IMG/VR virus record: IMGVR_UViG_3300031999_001962
Location: 1 to 45,019 of that record
DNA length: 45,019 nt
Strand: one strand, 5' to 3'
DNA from: a virus
The notes beneath the pieces are model-generated. The model was not told where the DNA came from. It made no database searches and saw nothing but the letters and a program-made list of their open reading frames with translations. Below, one piece after another: positions 7,846 through 15,968 of this stretch; position 1 is the stretch's first letter, and every line of letters begins with the position of its first letter. Position numbers and translations under genes: made by a program.

Positions 7846-7862
7846 CATACATGGAGCATAGA

Positions 7863-9146
7863 ATGCCCGAAAAACTTTTAGTTGAAACAACTTGGAGCAA
7901 CCTCAGGATTGTAGAGGACGCTGTCGAGGGACAGACCGAAAAAAGAATGAAGGTTACTGGTGTTGTACAGGAAGCCGACATTCCCAATCGGAACAAAAGA
8001 ATCTACAAGAAGGAAGTCCTTGAGGAAGCACTTGCTGGTCTGAAAGACCGTCTTCAAGAAAACCGTGTATTCGGAGAGGTTGACCATCCTGAGGTGCGAG
8101 GGAGACTGAAGGAAACGTCCCATATGGTCACAAAGCTCTGGTGGGACGAGTTTCAACCTAGCCGTATTCTTGGTGAATGTCTTATTCTTAATACCCCGGC
8201 AGGTCTTGTTTTGAAGGAAATTTTGAGAGCTGGTGGAAGGCCGGGATTTTCCTCGCGTGGGGCTGGTAACAGTAAGAAAGTTACTGTCAACGGAGAGGAA
8301 TTGGAGGAGATTGAAAAGGGTTATAAGTTGGAGAGTGTTGATTTTGTGATTGACCCGTCTGTTCAGTCCGCTCAGATTCACAAAATCATAGAACAGGCGG
8401 ACGCAAATGAAAAAGTCATACAGGAGGAAGCAATGTCTGAAGAACTAACTCTGGCTTTGCTGAAAGAAAAGCATCCTCAGATTATAGACGAACTGAAGGC
8501 TGAGTTCTCCAAAGAATTTGAGCCTAAGGTTACAGAGGCGGATGCTAAACTCAAGGAGAACCTTGGGCGTGTCTCTCAGTTGGAAGCCGAGCTGAACACG
8601 AAGGACAAGGAGATGGAAAAGCACCTTTCTGTCCTTGAGGGAATTGTTGATATCCTTAGCTCTAGCGGATATCTTGAAGAGTACATCGTTAAGGAAAATC
8701 CCAAGGCGGCAAAGGTGGCGGACGAGGAACGGCAGGCTCTGATTGACAAGGTCACTCTTTTAGAGAAAACAATCACTGACCAGACAGCCGTTTTGGATGC
8801 TCAGAAGGAACAGGCAGCCAAGGTTGCCGAGGAAAAGCTCAAGCAGGAACTTCGTAATTCTATTGACGAAGGTGTGCAGGGGTTGAAGTTTGGAGCTTTG
8901 GTTAAGACCCGTCTGGTCGAGAAACTGGATTCGGGTATTATCAAGACTCCGGAAGATGTGGCTAAGTATCTGAAAGAAGACGAAGATTTCGCCAAAGTCC
9001 TTGCCAGTGAGGAATCTAAAATCCTTGAAGACAAGGGCAAAGGGGTGGTTAAACCTTCCAATGACGGGAATGACCCGATTGCGGAGGACTTTAAGAGGAA
9101 GATGCAGTCCTTTGGTGGTATGAAAATTAAGAAGGAGGATAAGTAA
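7863..9146 (+). CDS. T4 gp21-like prohead protease (S77) fused to scaffold-like domain
   Basis: 427 residues from ATG 7863 (GGAG 7 bases upstream); an in-frame TTG at 7818 is discarded because it overlaps the promoter. The N-terminal 200 residues match T4 gp21: start MPEKLLVETTW, then NRNKRIY, GEVDHP with catalytic His75, a WW pair, and PGFSSRG with catalytic Ser at 130-131. T4 gp21 is about 212 residues. The extra 220 here are Glu/Lys-rich and coiled-coil, and look like a gp22-type scaffold joined to the protease. The enzyme should cut after (L/I)xE. Such sites occur at its own residue 8, in the capsid protein and in the leaders of the upstream cargo proteins. A scaffold-protease fusion would bring the protease into the prohead automatically. 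Family assignment is confident. Confidence 0.9.
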   Translation: MPEKLLVETTWSNLRIVEDAVEGQTEKRMKVTGVVQEADIPNRNKRIYKKEVLEEALAGLKDRLQENRVFGEVDHPEVRGRLKETSHMVTKLWWDEFQPSRILGECLILNTPAGLVLKEILRAGGRPGFSSRGAGNSKKVTVNGEELEEIEKGYKLESVDFVIDPSVQSAQIHKIIEQADANEKVIQEEAMSEELTLALLKEKHPQIIDELKAEFSKEFEPKVTEADAKLKENLGRVSQLEAELNTKDKEMEKHLSVLEGIVDILSSSGYLEEYIVKENPKAAKVADEERQALIDKVTLLEKTITDQTAVLDAQKEQAAKVAEEKLKQELRNSIDEGVQGLKFGALVKTRLVEKLDSGIIKTPEDVAKYLKEDEDFAKVLASEESKILEDKGKGVVKPSNDGNDPIAEDFKRKMQSFGGMKIKKEDK

Positions 9147-10348
9147 TGGAAATTTATGAAGACCTGAAGTCTCAGTACGACCTCCGGCAGCAGGCCGCTC
9201 CGGAAGTGAAGATGTTGGTTGAAGACCCGGTTAAGTTTCTGTCAAACTCTTACGCGGCCCTGACGGAAGATTTTGACAAGTTCAAAATGGCGAATGACCC
9301 CTCATCCAAGGACTGGATTATATCCAAAGTCCTGAGGCAGCAGGCCAAGCACCTGTTGGAGGATACGACTACGACAACTCCGTCCGGTCAGTCCTTTACC
9401 TTTACGACCATCGCCATGCCTCTCGTTAGGAAAATCTTTAGTAAGCTTTTGGCTATGGACCTTGTTTCCATTCAGCCGATTGCACAGCCTACGGCTAAGA
9501 TTTTTTATCTCGACTTCCAGTATCACAACACCTTTGACCAAGCTACTGCTGATGACAGCGTAGCCGAAGTCCGGTCTCCCAATTATGCTACTACGACTGA
9601 GAGTGGGACGGTGCAGGAACTCGACCTGAAAATCACCAACGAGACCGTCACGGCTATCGAAAAGAAGCTCAAGGCTATCTGGACGGTGGAGTTGGAGCAA
9701 GACCTCATGGCTTACCATGGTCTTAATGCCGAAACTGAACTCATGACCGTGCTGCAGGAACAGATTGTCCGTGAAATTGACGGTCTTATTATCACTGCTC
9801 TCCTCGCGGGAGCGGGCGGCTCTGGGTACGGAACAGGCACGGGCGCAGGAAACGTCAACTGGAATATCAACGGTCAGCTGGCTGGCGATACTTCCACGAC
9901 TTTCCTGAAGGATTACAAGCGGACTCTTTACGAAGCCGTTGTGGATGCATCGAACCTCATTTACAAGAAGAGATATCGCTACGCCAATTGGATTATCGGA
10001 CATCCCGATACCATCGTGCGTCTTGAGAAGCTTGAAGAGTTCCGGTTCTCGCCTGCCAACGACCCTTCTGAATTTGCAATTGGTCGGCATCTCTCGGGGA
10101 CGCTCAATGACAGATACCGGGTTTACAAAGACCCGTTCTTCCCTGTCACGAACAAGCTCCTCATGGGATATAAGGGAAATACTTGGACAGACTCTGTTGG
10201 TTTCTACTCACCCTACATTCCTCTCTATGTGACTCCGAAGATTGTGGATACCAACGACTTCACGCCTAGAAAGGGTCTGATGACTCGATTCGCGTATGGT
10301 ACGCTTATCAAGGACGGACTGGCAACCGTTACCCTCACACAAAGTTAA
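9146..10348 (+). CDS. major capsid protein, T4 gp23-like
   Basis: 400 residues, ATG overlapping the previous TAA, AAGGAGGAT upstream. Similarity to T4 gp23 is clear in VELEQDLMAYHGLNAETEL (gp23 has IELAQDLRAVHGMDADAEL) and in YRVYKDPFF, GYKG, YSPYIPL and the C-terminal MTRFAYG. The N-terminus has candidate protease sites MLVE26-D, ALTE41-D and HLLE72-D. The last is close to the place where gp23 is cut (after residue 65), so the mature protein probably starts near residue 73. At 400 residues it is shorter than gp23 (521), mostly in the central insertion region. A strong terminator follows. Codon use is more GC-rich than in the neighbouring sugar genes, as is common for highly expressed capsid genes. 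Confidence 0.92.
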   Translation: MEIYEDLKSQYDLRQQAAPEVKMLVEDPVKFLSNSYAALTEDFDKFKMANDPSSKDWIISKVLRQQAKHLLEDTTTTTPSGQSFTFTTIAMPLVRKIFSKLLAMDLVSIQPIAQPTAKIFYLDFQYHNTFDQATADDSVAEVRSPNYATTTESGTVQELDLKITNETVTAIEKKLKAIWTVELEQDLMAYHGLNAETELMTVLQEQIVREIDGLIITALLAGAGGSGYGTGTGAGNVNWNINGQLAGDTSTTFLKDYKRTLYEAVVDASNLIYKKRYRYANWIIGHPDTIVRLEKLEEFRFSPANDPSEFAIGRHLSGTLNDRYRVYKDPFFPVTNKLLMGYKGNTWTDSVGFYSPYIPLYVTPKIVDTNDFTPRKGLMTRFAYGTLIKDGLATVTLTQS

Positions 10349-10381
10349 TAGTCTAATAATTAACTGAGGGACGTTTGTTCA

Positions 10382-10423
10382 GAACGGGGGGGAAGAATTC
10401 CCCCTTCCCCCCCGTTCATTTTG
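10382..10423 (+). terminator. strong rho-independent-type terminator after the capsid gene
   Basis: A perfect 14-base-pair stem, GAACGGGGGGGAAG (10382-10395) pairing with CTTCCCCCCCGTTC (10404-10417), has an 8-base loop and is followed by ATTTTG. It ends the capsid transcript before the sugar island. The T-tract is short, but the stem is exceptionally stable. Nothing else is visible in the 100-base gap apart from the ribosome-binding site of the next gene. Confidence 0.8.
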
Positions 10424-10448
10424 TATATACGGTACGGGGAGGTGGTAA

Positions 10449-11417
10449 TTGGTTTACAATGCGGGTGGACTTGAGATATTCTACGACAGGCTCAACGACC
10501 CTATTGTAATCCCTCCCCGCACCGCTTTTGATTTACCCTACGATAGAATCCCTTTATCAAAAACACTCAGAAAAATAGAAACATATACAGAGGTTATGAA
10601 AGGGGTTTGTGACGTAGCCTTTATACGCAGGTACGCGCTTGGGGATGTCCTTATGTTCCTCCCCGTGGCCCGCGAGTTCAAAGAAAAACATCCAGATGTA
10701 AAGATACACCTGATAACGAACAAAGACCCCGCTAGAGGATTTCGATTTATAGAAATTTTTAACGAGGGTATTTTTTCTTCGTTTATGTCTGATACAAGGA
10801 CTCCTAGAAAATATGATGTCTCTTTCTACCTTGACAACCTTGTTGAGAGAGACCTTTATCTTGAAAAATATCACTCTATGCACAGGGTAGACATATTCAG
10901 GGAGTTTTTTGGGTATGACCAGAAGCAGGAGCCTGTCTGGTCTCTGGAGCAACCGACAGTTGGGACGGGCGGGATAGTGTTTTGTCATAGTGGTTCTAAG
11001 CCTTTGAAGACTATACCAAAGGAGACTGTTGACTATCTTGTACCCCGGCTAGAGAAGATAGCTCCTGTTTATGTCATGGGAGAAAATAGGAAAATCCCAC
11101 CAGACGAAACGGTTAAGCTACTCCGGGACGCGCTTGTTCTGATAACGGTTGATTCTGCCGCTTTGTGGATGGCTCACTTTACCCGTACCCCTGTAGTTTT
11201 TTTGTCGGGTCCGTCCAGAGGGTCTGAGAGAATATCTAAACATCCTTTAAGGCCGGAAGGTGCGACAGAGGTAAGTCTTAGTAAACTTATTGGGTGTGTT
11301 CCGTGCTTTGAAAAGATGGAAGCTTGTGGAAGCAAGTATAAGTGTATGTATGCTGATAAAGAAAAAGTGTGGCAAGAGATTGAGGCGGCTGTAGAGAGAG
11401 TCAGATGGAAGATATGA
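10449..11417 (+). CDS. GT9 (heptosyltransferase-like) glycosyltransferase
   Basis: 322 residues from TTG 10449, behind GGGGAGGTGG. Residues 1-30 carry a small module LEIFYDRLNDPIVIPP also found in 11405-14212 and 18562-18831. The rest is a GT-B fold of the ADP-heptose:LPS heptosyltransferase type: an N-lobe loop RRYALGDVLMFLPVAREF, a strand HLITNK, and the C-lobe sugar-nucleotide site TVDSAALWMAHFTRTPVVFL. A C-terminal Cys cluster (GCVPCFE, EACGSKYKC) could bind metal. The sugar donor and acceptor are unknown. Phage GT9 proteins may modify host LPS or the virion; the position straight after the capsid gene and the shared module favour a virion-linked job, which is inference. Confidence 0.75.
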   Translation: MVYNAGGLEIFYDRLNDPIVIPPRTAFDLPYDRIPLSKTLRKIETYTEVMKGVCDVAFIRRYALGDVLMFLPVAREFKEKHPDVKIHLITNKDPARGFRFIEIFNEGIFSSFMSDTRTPRKYDVSFYLDNLVERDLYLEKYHSMHRVDIFREFFGYDQKQEPVWSLEQPTVGTGGIVFCHSGSKPLKTIPKETVDYLVPRLEKIAPVYVMGENRKIPPDETVKLLRDALVLITVDSAALWMAHFTRTPVVFLSGPSRGSERISKHPLRPEGATEVSLSKLIGCVPCFEKMEACGSKYKCMYADKEKVWQEIEAAVERVRWKI

Positions 11418-14212
11418 TGCTTCAAAAGGGTGGAGGAGGTTTTAGGTTGCCAAAAGGTAAATTATGGGTTAATAGCAGTAAGTCTTCGGAGATATTTTAT
11501 AATAGGAATCACGAACCTATTGTCATTCGTCCCGGAGAAAAAATGTTTGACCAGTTTTTGAGTGATGCGGATATAAAAACATATTTTGTTTCTCCGGAGC
11601 TTTGGAACGCGCATAGACTGACAGAAGAATTGTTCCGTGAAAAAGATAAGATTTCAATTCTTATTGATGCTTCAAAGATAGACAAACTTGGGGATAGCGT
11701 GATGATAACCGTTATCCCAAAAGCATATAAAATAGTGTATGAAGGAAGAGTAAAGATTTATGTAGCTGCCAACGAAAAATTTAAGAGCGTCTGGGAAAAT
11801 AATCCATACATAGAACCGGGTGGAGTTTTATACGAAGTTCCAACCGATGTTAAGATTATGTTTGATTCAGTTCTCGATGTAAACGGTCTGGAGCTGAAAT
11901 GGAGGGAGAAAGCTGCTGACAGACGTTATGGATACAGAAATAGGAACGAGGTTATTTTAGAGAATCTTGGTCTTTTCTTATTTGATAGAAATCCTGTGTG
12001 GGCTGTTACGGAGGATGAAAAAGCTTGGGCAAAAACTATCTGTAATAAATTACCAAGACCCCTTATTGGATTTCAGACCGAGTCTAGTTGCAAAACACGG
12101 ACGGTCCCGCAAACGCAAGAGTTAATAGATAAAATAAAAAATAAGTATTCTGTCATACAACTAGACGAAAAGATTTCAGTAATAAATTTTTTAGACAAGT
12201 TTTGTACGAACAAGGATTGGGCATATAAATTTACCGTCAGAGAGATGGCGGCTATTATCAATGAATGTGATGTAATCGTAGCTCCGGATTCGGCAGCGTT
12301 TCATATTGCAGGAGCATTGAAAAAGAGAACCGTTGCTCTGTTTGGGCATACGGACGGTAAGATGTATTGTGAAGATTATGAGAAGGCTGATTTTATTCAA
12401 GGGTCTTGCCCTCTTGGGATTGGTCCGTGTTGGTGGACTCTTGATTGTATAGACGGTTCATCTTACCAAGAAAAAGCAGATAAAGAATATACTCGTTGTC
12501 TTAAAGATATTAAGGCGGATGATGTTATAGCTTTAATAGAAAAGCATCTTACAAAGCCTAAAAAAGTTCTTGTTTGCATGCTGACATACAACCTTCTGGA
12601 GATGACTAAAAAAGCTCTGACTTCTATCCGAGCATGGAACGACTACGATGTATTCGTAGTGGATAATGCGAGTACGGACGGGACACCTGAGTGGTTGAAA
12701 GCGCAGGGGATTGATTACGAGTCTAAGAGAACGGGTGTTGCGGCTGCACAGAACATAGGTCTAAAAAAGTTTCTTGCCGGGGATTACGACCACTTTCTTC
12801 TTGTAAATAATGACATCACTCTCCGGTTTGACTGCATAGACAAACTTGTAGATTTTCTTGAGAACAATAATGATGTGTACGGAGTATTTGCTACAACGGC
12901 ACAGTGCGCCCCGTGGTTCATAGATAGTCAGACTCCACAGAAGAGCATGGAAATCGTAACGGACATACCTCCGGGTGCGTACTCGGCTACTCTTTTTTCA
13001 AGAGAGTGCGTTGAGGTTGTGGGTATGTTTGATGAGAGATTCAAGCCGAGATATATTGAAGATAACGACTATACGTTACGGATTCGGTTGGCGGGGAAGA
13101 AGTTTTGCAGGACTGGGGCAGCCTTGTTCTATCATGTTCTGGGTGGAGTCATTAAGACGAATGAGGAAGAAATAAAATCAAGGGATATCCATTGGGTCAC
13201 TAACATCCGGCTGTACCAAGAGAAGTGGGGAATCCATCCACATGAGAGTCAGGCACTGGGAAAGATAAAGAAAAATATAATAGACACGGGAGCGAGTCTT
13301 TACCGTATGAGCGAATTTATAATTTCCAAGGGGACATTTCATCTTGCGATAAGACGCTGGATGGGTGGCCTTGGGGACCATATATTTATGTCGGTTATCG
13401 CTGAGGTTGTAAAGAAAAAGTTCCCTACCTGCGAAATAACATATGTTGTTCCCAAAGCGTTCAAAGAAGCCTATGCCTTTAACAAATTTATTGACACAGT
13501 TCAGACGGACGATTGGGAAAATCTTCAGGCGGATATGAAGATTGACTGTACTGACATTGATTATAAGTTTGAACTTATTGAGATGCAAAAGTACGGTAGA
13601 ATTGTAACTCCCAGAGACCAGATTTATCTGAATTACATAAGTATTTTCGGGGACGAAACTCATCCTACGATTAAGGTGGACGAAGCTGCCACGGATTGGG
13701 CAAATAAAGAATGGGGCGTAGAAGATGGAATTAGGAAAATCGCCATAGCTAAGGAGACGACAAACCTGTTGAAGACTTGGCCCGGTATGACGGCTCTGAT
13801 AAACAAGCTAAAAGAGCTTCCGGGAGTGTGCCTTAAAATACTGGATGAAAAATCAGGTCTGACATACAAGTATTCCTTCACAGAAGCCCTTAAATTGATG
13901 TCTGTGGCAGATGTGGTCATTTCCTTGGACTCGGCCTTTTCTAACGCAGGGGGAGCCTTGGGGGTGCCTACAATAGCCATTTTTGGGTATAGGGGGGGAA
14001 GCGTCTTCCAGAAAATGTTCCCTTCCATGGAAATTGTACAGATTCCATGCCCAATTGATGGTAAAACGCTTGGTTGCGATTATAGCGTCAAATGTATTGA
14101 CGGAGCAGACCATAGGTCTAAAGAGAATAGGAAAATCCCTCCCTGCCTGAGTGGGATACCAGTCGAGGTTGTTCTAGCCAAAGCAAAGGAGTTGTTATGC
14201 GAAAAGTCATAA
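11405..14212 (+). CDS. three-domain glycosyltransferase fusion GT9-GT2-GT9
   Basis: 935 residues, overlapping the previous gene by 13 bases. Order: the shared module SSEIFYNRNHEPIVIRPG (about 25-45); a GT9-like GT-B domain (about 80-375) with DKLGDSVMI and APDSAAFHIAGALKKRTVALF; a GT2 domain (about 383-640) with MLTYN, VVDNASTDG and a metal-site NND at 468-470, followed by a candidate acidic base in IEDNDY; a second GT9-like domain (about 645-935) with GGLGDHIFM and LDSAFSNAGGALGVPTIAIFG. Each GT9 part is followed by a Cys pattern (GPCWWTLDC; CDYSVKC) also typical of the family. Such a fusion could add several sugars in sequence. No inactivating change was seen, although the first N-lobe is divergent. 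It carries two TAGGAAAATC repeats. Confidence 0.82.
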   Translation: MEDMMLQKGGGGFRLPKGKLWVNSSKSSEIFYNRNHEPIVIRPGEKMFDQFLSDADIKTYFVSPELWNAHRLTEELFREKDKISILIDASKIDKLGDSVMITVIPKAYKIVYEGRVKIYVAANEKFKSVWENNPYIEPGGVLYEVPTDVKIMFDSVLDVNGLELKWREKAADRRYGYRNRNEVILENLGLFLFDRNPVWAVTEDEKAWAKTICNKLPRPLIGFQTESSCKTRTVPQTQELIDKIKNKYSVIQLDEKISVINFLDKFCTNKDWAYKFTVREMAAIINECDVIVAPDSAAFHIAGALKKRTVALFGHTDGKMYCEDYEKADFIQGSCPLGIGPCWWTLDCIDGSSYQEKADKEYTRCLKDIKADDVIALIEKHLTKPKKVLVCMLTYNLLEMTKKALTSIRAWNDYDVFVVDNASTDGTPEWLKAQGIDYESKRTGVAAAQNIGLKKFLAGDYDHFLLVNNDITLRFDCIDKLVDFLENNNDVYGVFATTAQCAPWFIDSQTPQKSMEIVTDIPPGAYSATLFSRECVEVVGMFDERFKPRYIEDNDYTLRIRLAGKKFCRTGAALFYHVLGGVIKTNEEEIKSRDIHWVTNIRLYQEKWGIHPHESQALGKIKKNIIDTGASLYRMSEFIISKGTFHLAIRRWMGGLGDHIFMSVIAEVVKKKFPTCEITYVVPKAFKEAYAFNKFIDTVQTDDWENLQADMKIDCTDIDYKFELIEMQKYGRIVTPRDQIYLNYISIFGDETHPTIKVDEAATDWANKEWGVEDGIRKIAIAKETTNLLKTWPGMTALINKLKELPGVCLKILDEKSGLTYKYSFTEALKLMSVADVVISLDSAFSNAGGALGVPTIAIFGYRGGSVFQKMFPSMEIVQIPCPIDGKTLGCDYSVKCIDGADHRSKENRKIPPCLSGIPVEVVLAKAKELLCEKS

Positions 14213-14583
14213 CTTATGGAACCTTTGACATACTTCATTATGGGCATATAAACTTTTTGCGAAGAGCTAAAGAACTCGGAGACCACTTGACTGTTGCGCT
14301 ATCCTTGGATGAGTTCAATAGGCTAGAGAAGAATAAGCTCTCTTATTTTTCTTACGAGGACCGTAAAAATGTACTGGAAGCAATTCGTTATGTTGATGAA
14401 GTTATACCGGAATATGAGTGGGAGCAAAAATATAATGATATTCTACGGTTGGGGATATCTGTTTTTGTTATCGGAGATGACTGGTCCGGAAAGTTCGATT
14501 TTTTGAAATCATGTTGTGAAGTTGTTTACTTACCCAGAACTCCTAATGTTTCGACTACTGAAATAAAAGGGCATATCGTATGA
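14197..14583 (+). CDS. glycerol-3-phosphate cytidylyltransferase (TagD/GCT-like)
   Basis: 128 residues, the full length of the family. The nucleotide-binding HxGH motif is H14-Y-G-H17 within TFDILHYGHINFLRRA. The second signature RTPNVSTTEI (114-123) matches the RTxGISTT block that binds CTP. These enzymes join CTP and glycerol 3-phosphate (or a related alcohol phosphate) to give the CDP-activated form used to build teichoic-acid-like or phosphoglycerol-substituted glycans. A LicD-type transferase follows with an ATGA overlap, so the pair could make and then attach phosphoglycerol or a similar group. AAGGAG lies upstream of the ATG inside the previous gene. Substrate by family resemblance only. 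Confidence 0.85.
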   Translation: MRKVITYGTFDILHYGHINFLRRAKELGDHLTVALSLDEFNRLEKNKLSYFSYEDRKNVLEAIRYVDEVIPEYEWEQKYNDILRLGISVFVIGDDWSGKFDFLKSCCEVVYLPRTPNVSTTEIKGHIV

Positions 14584-15188
14584 GCCAAGAACTTGGATTT
14601 TCTAAAATAGGAATGAACCGTGTTGTGGATGAGTTTGTTCTTTTGAAGCAGCGTCTTGATTCTATTGGTGAAGAAGTTTTTCTTATGGCAGGAACTCTGC
14701 TTGGTCTTATTCGGGATGGAAGGCTTATTGAATACGATAAGGATATCGACCTTGGAGTAATGTCAGAAGATAGTATGGAGCATATTCTTTATGAACTAGG
14801 TCCGTTATACGACGAAGCCCATTTTACGGGTCAGGAAATTAGAAACGGACGTATCTTGTGGTTAAAGACGCATTTTGATGGAGATACTCTTGTACTTCCT
14901 TTTGAGATTCAGTGCCATTATAGACAAAAAGATTTGTTCTTTTATAATCGGAGAATGGGGAAAACATGGAAGTGTTATGAAACGCATACAGAGTACCCCG
15001 TAAATATTCTAAAAGAATTTACAACTGTACCATTTGCTGGAGAGATGTTCAAAGTACCAAGTCCACCCGAAGCTTGGTTGGATGTCTTTTTTGGTCCAGA
15101 TTGGAGGACTCCTAGTAATTATGCTGATTGGAGATATCATTGTCCTATTCTTCATGGGGGATATATGAGCGAGTGGTCAAATGAATAA
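14580..15188 (+). CDS. LicD-family phosphotransferase
   Basis: 202 residues. It has the LicD/fukutin nucleotidyltransferase-fold signature AGTLLGLIRDGRLIEYDKD (about 37-55), with metal-binding acidic residues D53, D55 and D57. LicD proteins transfer phosphocholine or other phospho-alcohols from a CDP-linked donor to a sugar. The donor here could come from the TagD-like enzyme encoded immediately upstream. The C-terminal part has EYPVNILKEF and FGPDW, typical of the family end. ATGA coupling with the upstream gene and an 8-base overlap with the next show one operon. The acceptor is unknown; sugars placed by the adjacent glycosyltransferases are the obvious candidates. Confidence 0.82.
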   Translation: MSQELGFSKIGMNRVVDEFVLLKQRLDSIGEEVFLMAGTLLGLIRDGRLIEYDKDIDLGVMSEDSMEHILYELGPLYDEAHFTGQEIRNGRILWLKTHFDGDTLVLPFEIQCHYRQKDLFFYNRRMGKTWKCYETHTEYPVNILKEFTTVPFAGEMFKVPSPPEAWLDVFFGPDWRTPSNYADWRYHCPILHGGYMSEWSNE

Positions 15189-15717
15189 AAAAGTATTTGA
15201 AATTTATCCTATCCCATGGCAAAACCCTTCTGAGTGGTTCTTGTTTTTAAATTTTGTAGAAAGCTATTTTATACAGCAACAGATAACAAATCCTGTTGTT
15301 GTTGAACTTGGTGTGTACGAGAACAAGCAACGAATTTTCTATGAGTTCGGTCTTGGTGCTACTTGCATTGGGATTGATAGTTCTGCTGAAAAGTCTACTC
15401 CAGATATACTTGGGGATACGCATGACCCAAAGACGTTAGAGCAATTGAAACTGATATTGAAGGTACGAAGAATAGACCTTCTTTTTATAGACGCTTGTCA
15501 TACATACGAATCGGTTAAAAAAGATTATGAAATTTACTCTCCATACGTTACTGGTATTGTCGCTCTTCATGACATTTTCAATCAAAAATACGAAGTTGAA
15601 AAGTTTTGGAACGAACTTACTACAAAGAAACAGGGGATGGACGGTAAATCGTTTGTAACCATTCATGCAAAGAAAGGGTTTGCAAATCATGGCATTGGTA
15701 TTGTTATAGGAGAATGA
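15181..15717 (+). CDS. class I SAM-dependent methyltransferase
   Basis: 178 residues. SAM-binding motif I is VVVELGVYENKQ, a slightly unusual form, followed by the acidic loop IGIDSS. The block RIDLLFIDACHTYESVKKDY and IVALHDIF is the motif IV-V region of the methyltransferase-24 / TylF-like group, where D and H residues can bind a metal for O-methylation. It sits in the sugar island, so O-methylation of a sugar is likely. The start overlaps the end of the LicD gene and the stop overlaps the next ATG. Confidence 0.72.
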   Translation: MNKKVFEIYPIPWQNPSEWFLFLNFVESYFIQQQITNPVVVELGVYENKQRIFYEFGLGATCIGIDSSAEKSTPDILGDTHDPKTLEQLKLILKVRRIDLLFIDACHTYESVKKDYEIYSPYVTGIVALHDIFNQKYEVEKFWNELTTKKQGMDGKSFVTIHAKKGFANHGIGIVIGE

Positions 15718-15968
15718 CTATGGAAACTCCGGGCAGTCTTATTGACAAACTTGCAATAGTAAATCTTAAACTATGGCATCAGGAAGAGGTTGCACACGAC
15801 CCCAAAGCCGATGACCATACTGTAGCTGTAGCGAAAAGAAAAATAGATGGATTGAATCTTCAGAGAAATGCGCTGGTTCAGGAGTACGATGAGATGATGT
15901 CTACCATTATAAACGGAGGGCATTGTTATCCTGTGGTCCCGCAATATAAGGACTATAGCAAAAAATGA
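15714..15968 (+). CDS. small helical protein of the sugar island
   Basis: 84 residues from ATG 15714 (or ATG 15720), ATGA-coupled at both ends. It begins ETPGSLIDKLAIVNLKLW and continues with AKRKIDGLNLQRNALVQEYD, two amphipathic helices. I have a vague recollection of similar TPGxLIDKL/NLK proteins (perhaps DUF4254-like) next to carbohydrate genes, but cannot confirm this. No catalytic motif was seen. It may be an accessory subunit of an enzyme in the cluster. Confidence 0.6.
   Translation: MTMETPGSLIDKLAIVNLKLWHQEEVAHDPKADDHTVAVAKRKIDGLNLQRNALVQEYDEMMSTIINGGHCYPVVPQYKDYSKK

Noticed and set aside
7818-7862. Upstream TTG start for the prohead protease
   Set aside because: The extra 15 residues overlap a promoter, and the ATG at 7863 has a ribosome-binding site and aligns with the start of T4 gp21.
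9302-10090. Long antisense frame (262 codons) under the capsid gene
   Set aside because: It is fully covered by the convincing gp23-like gene, has no ribosome-binding site and gives a protein with no recognisable pattern.
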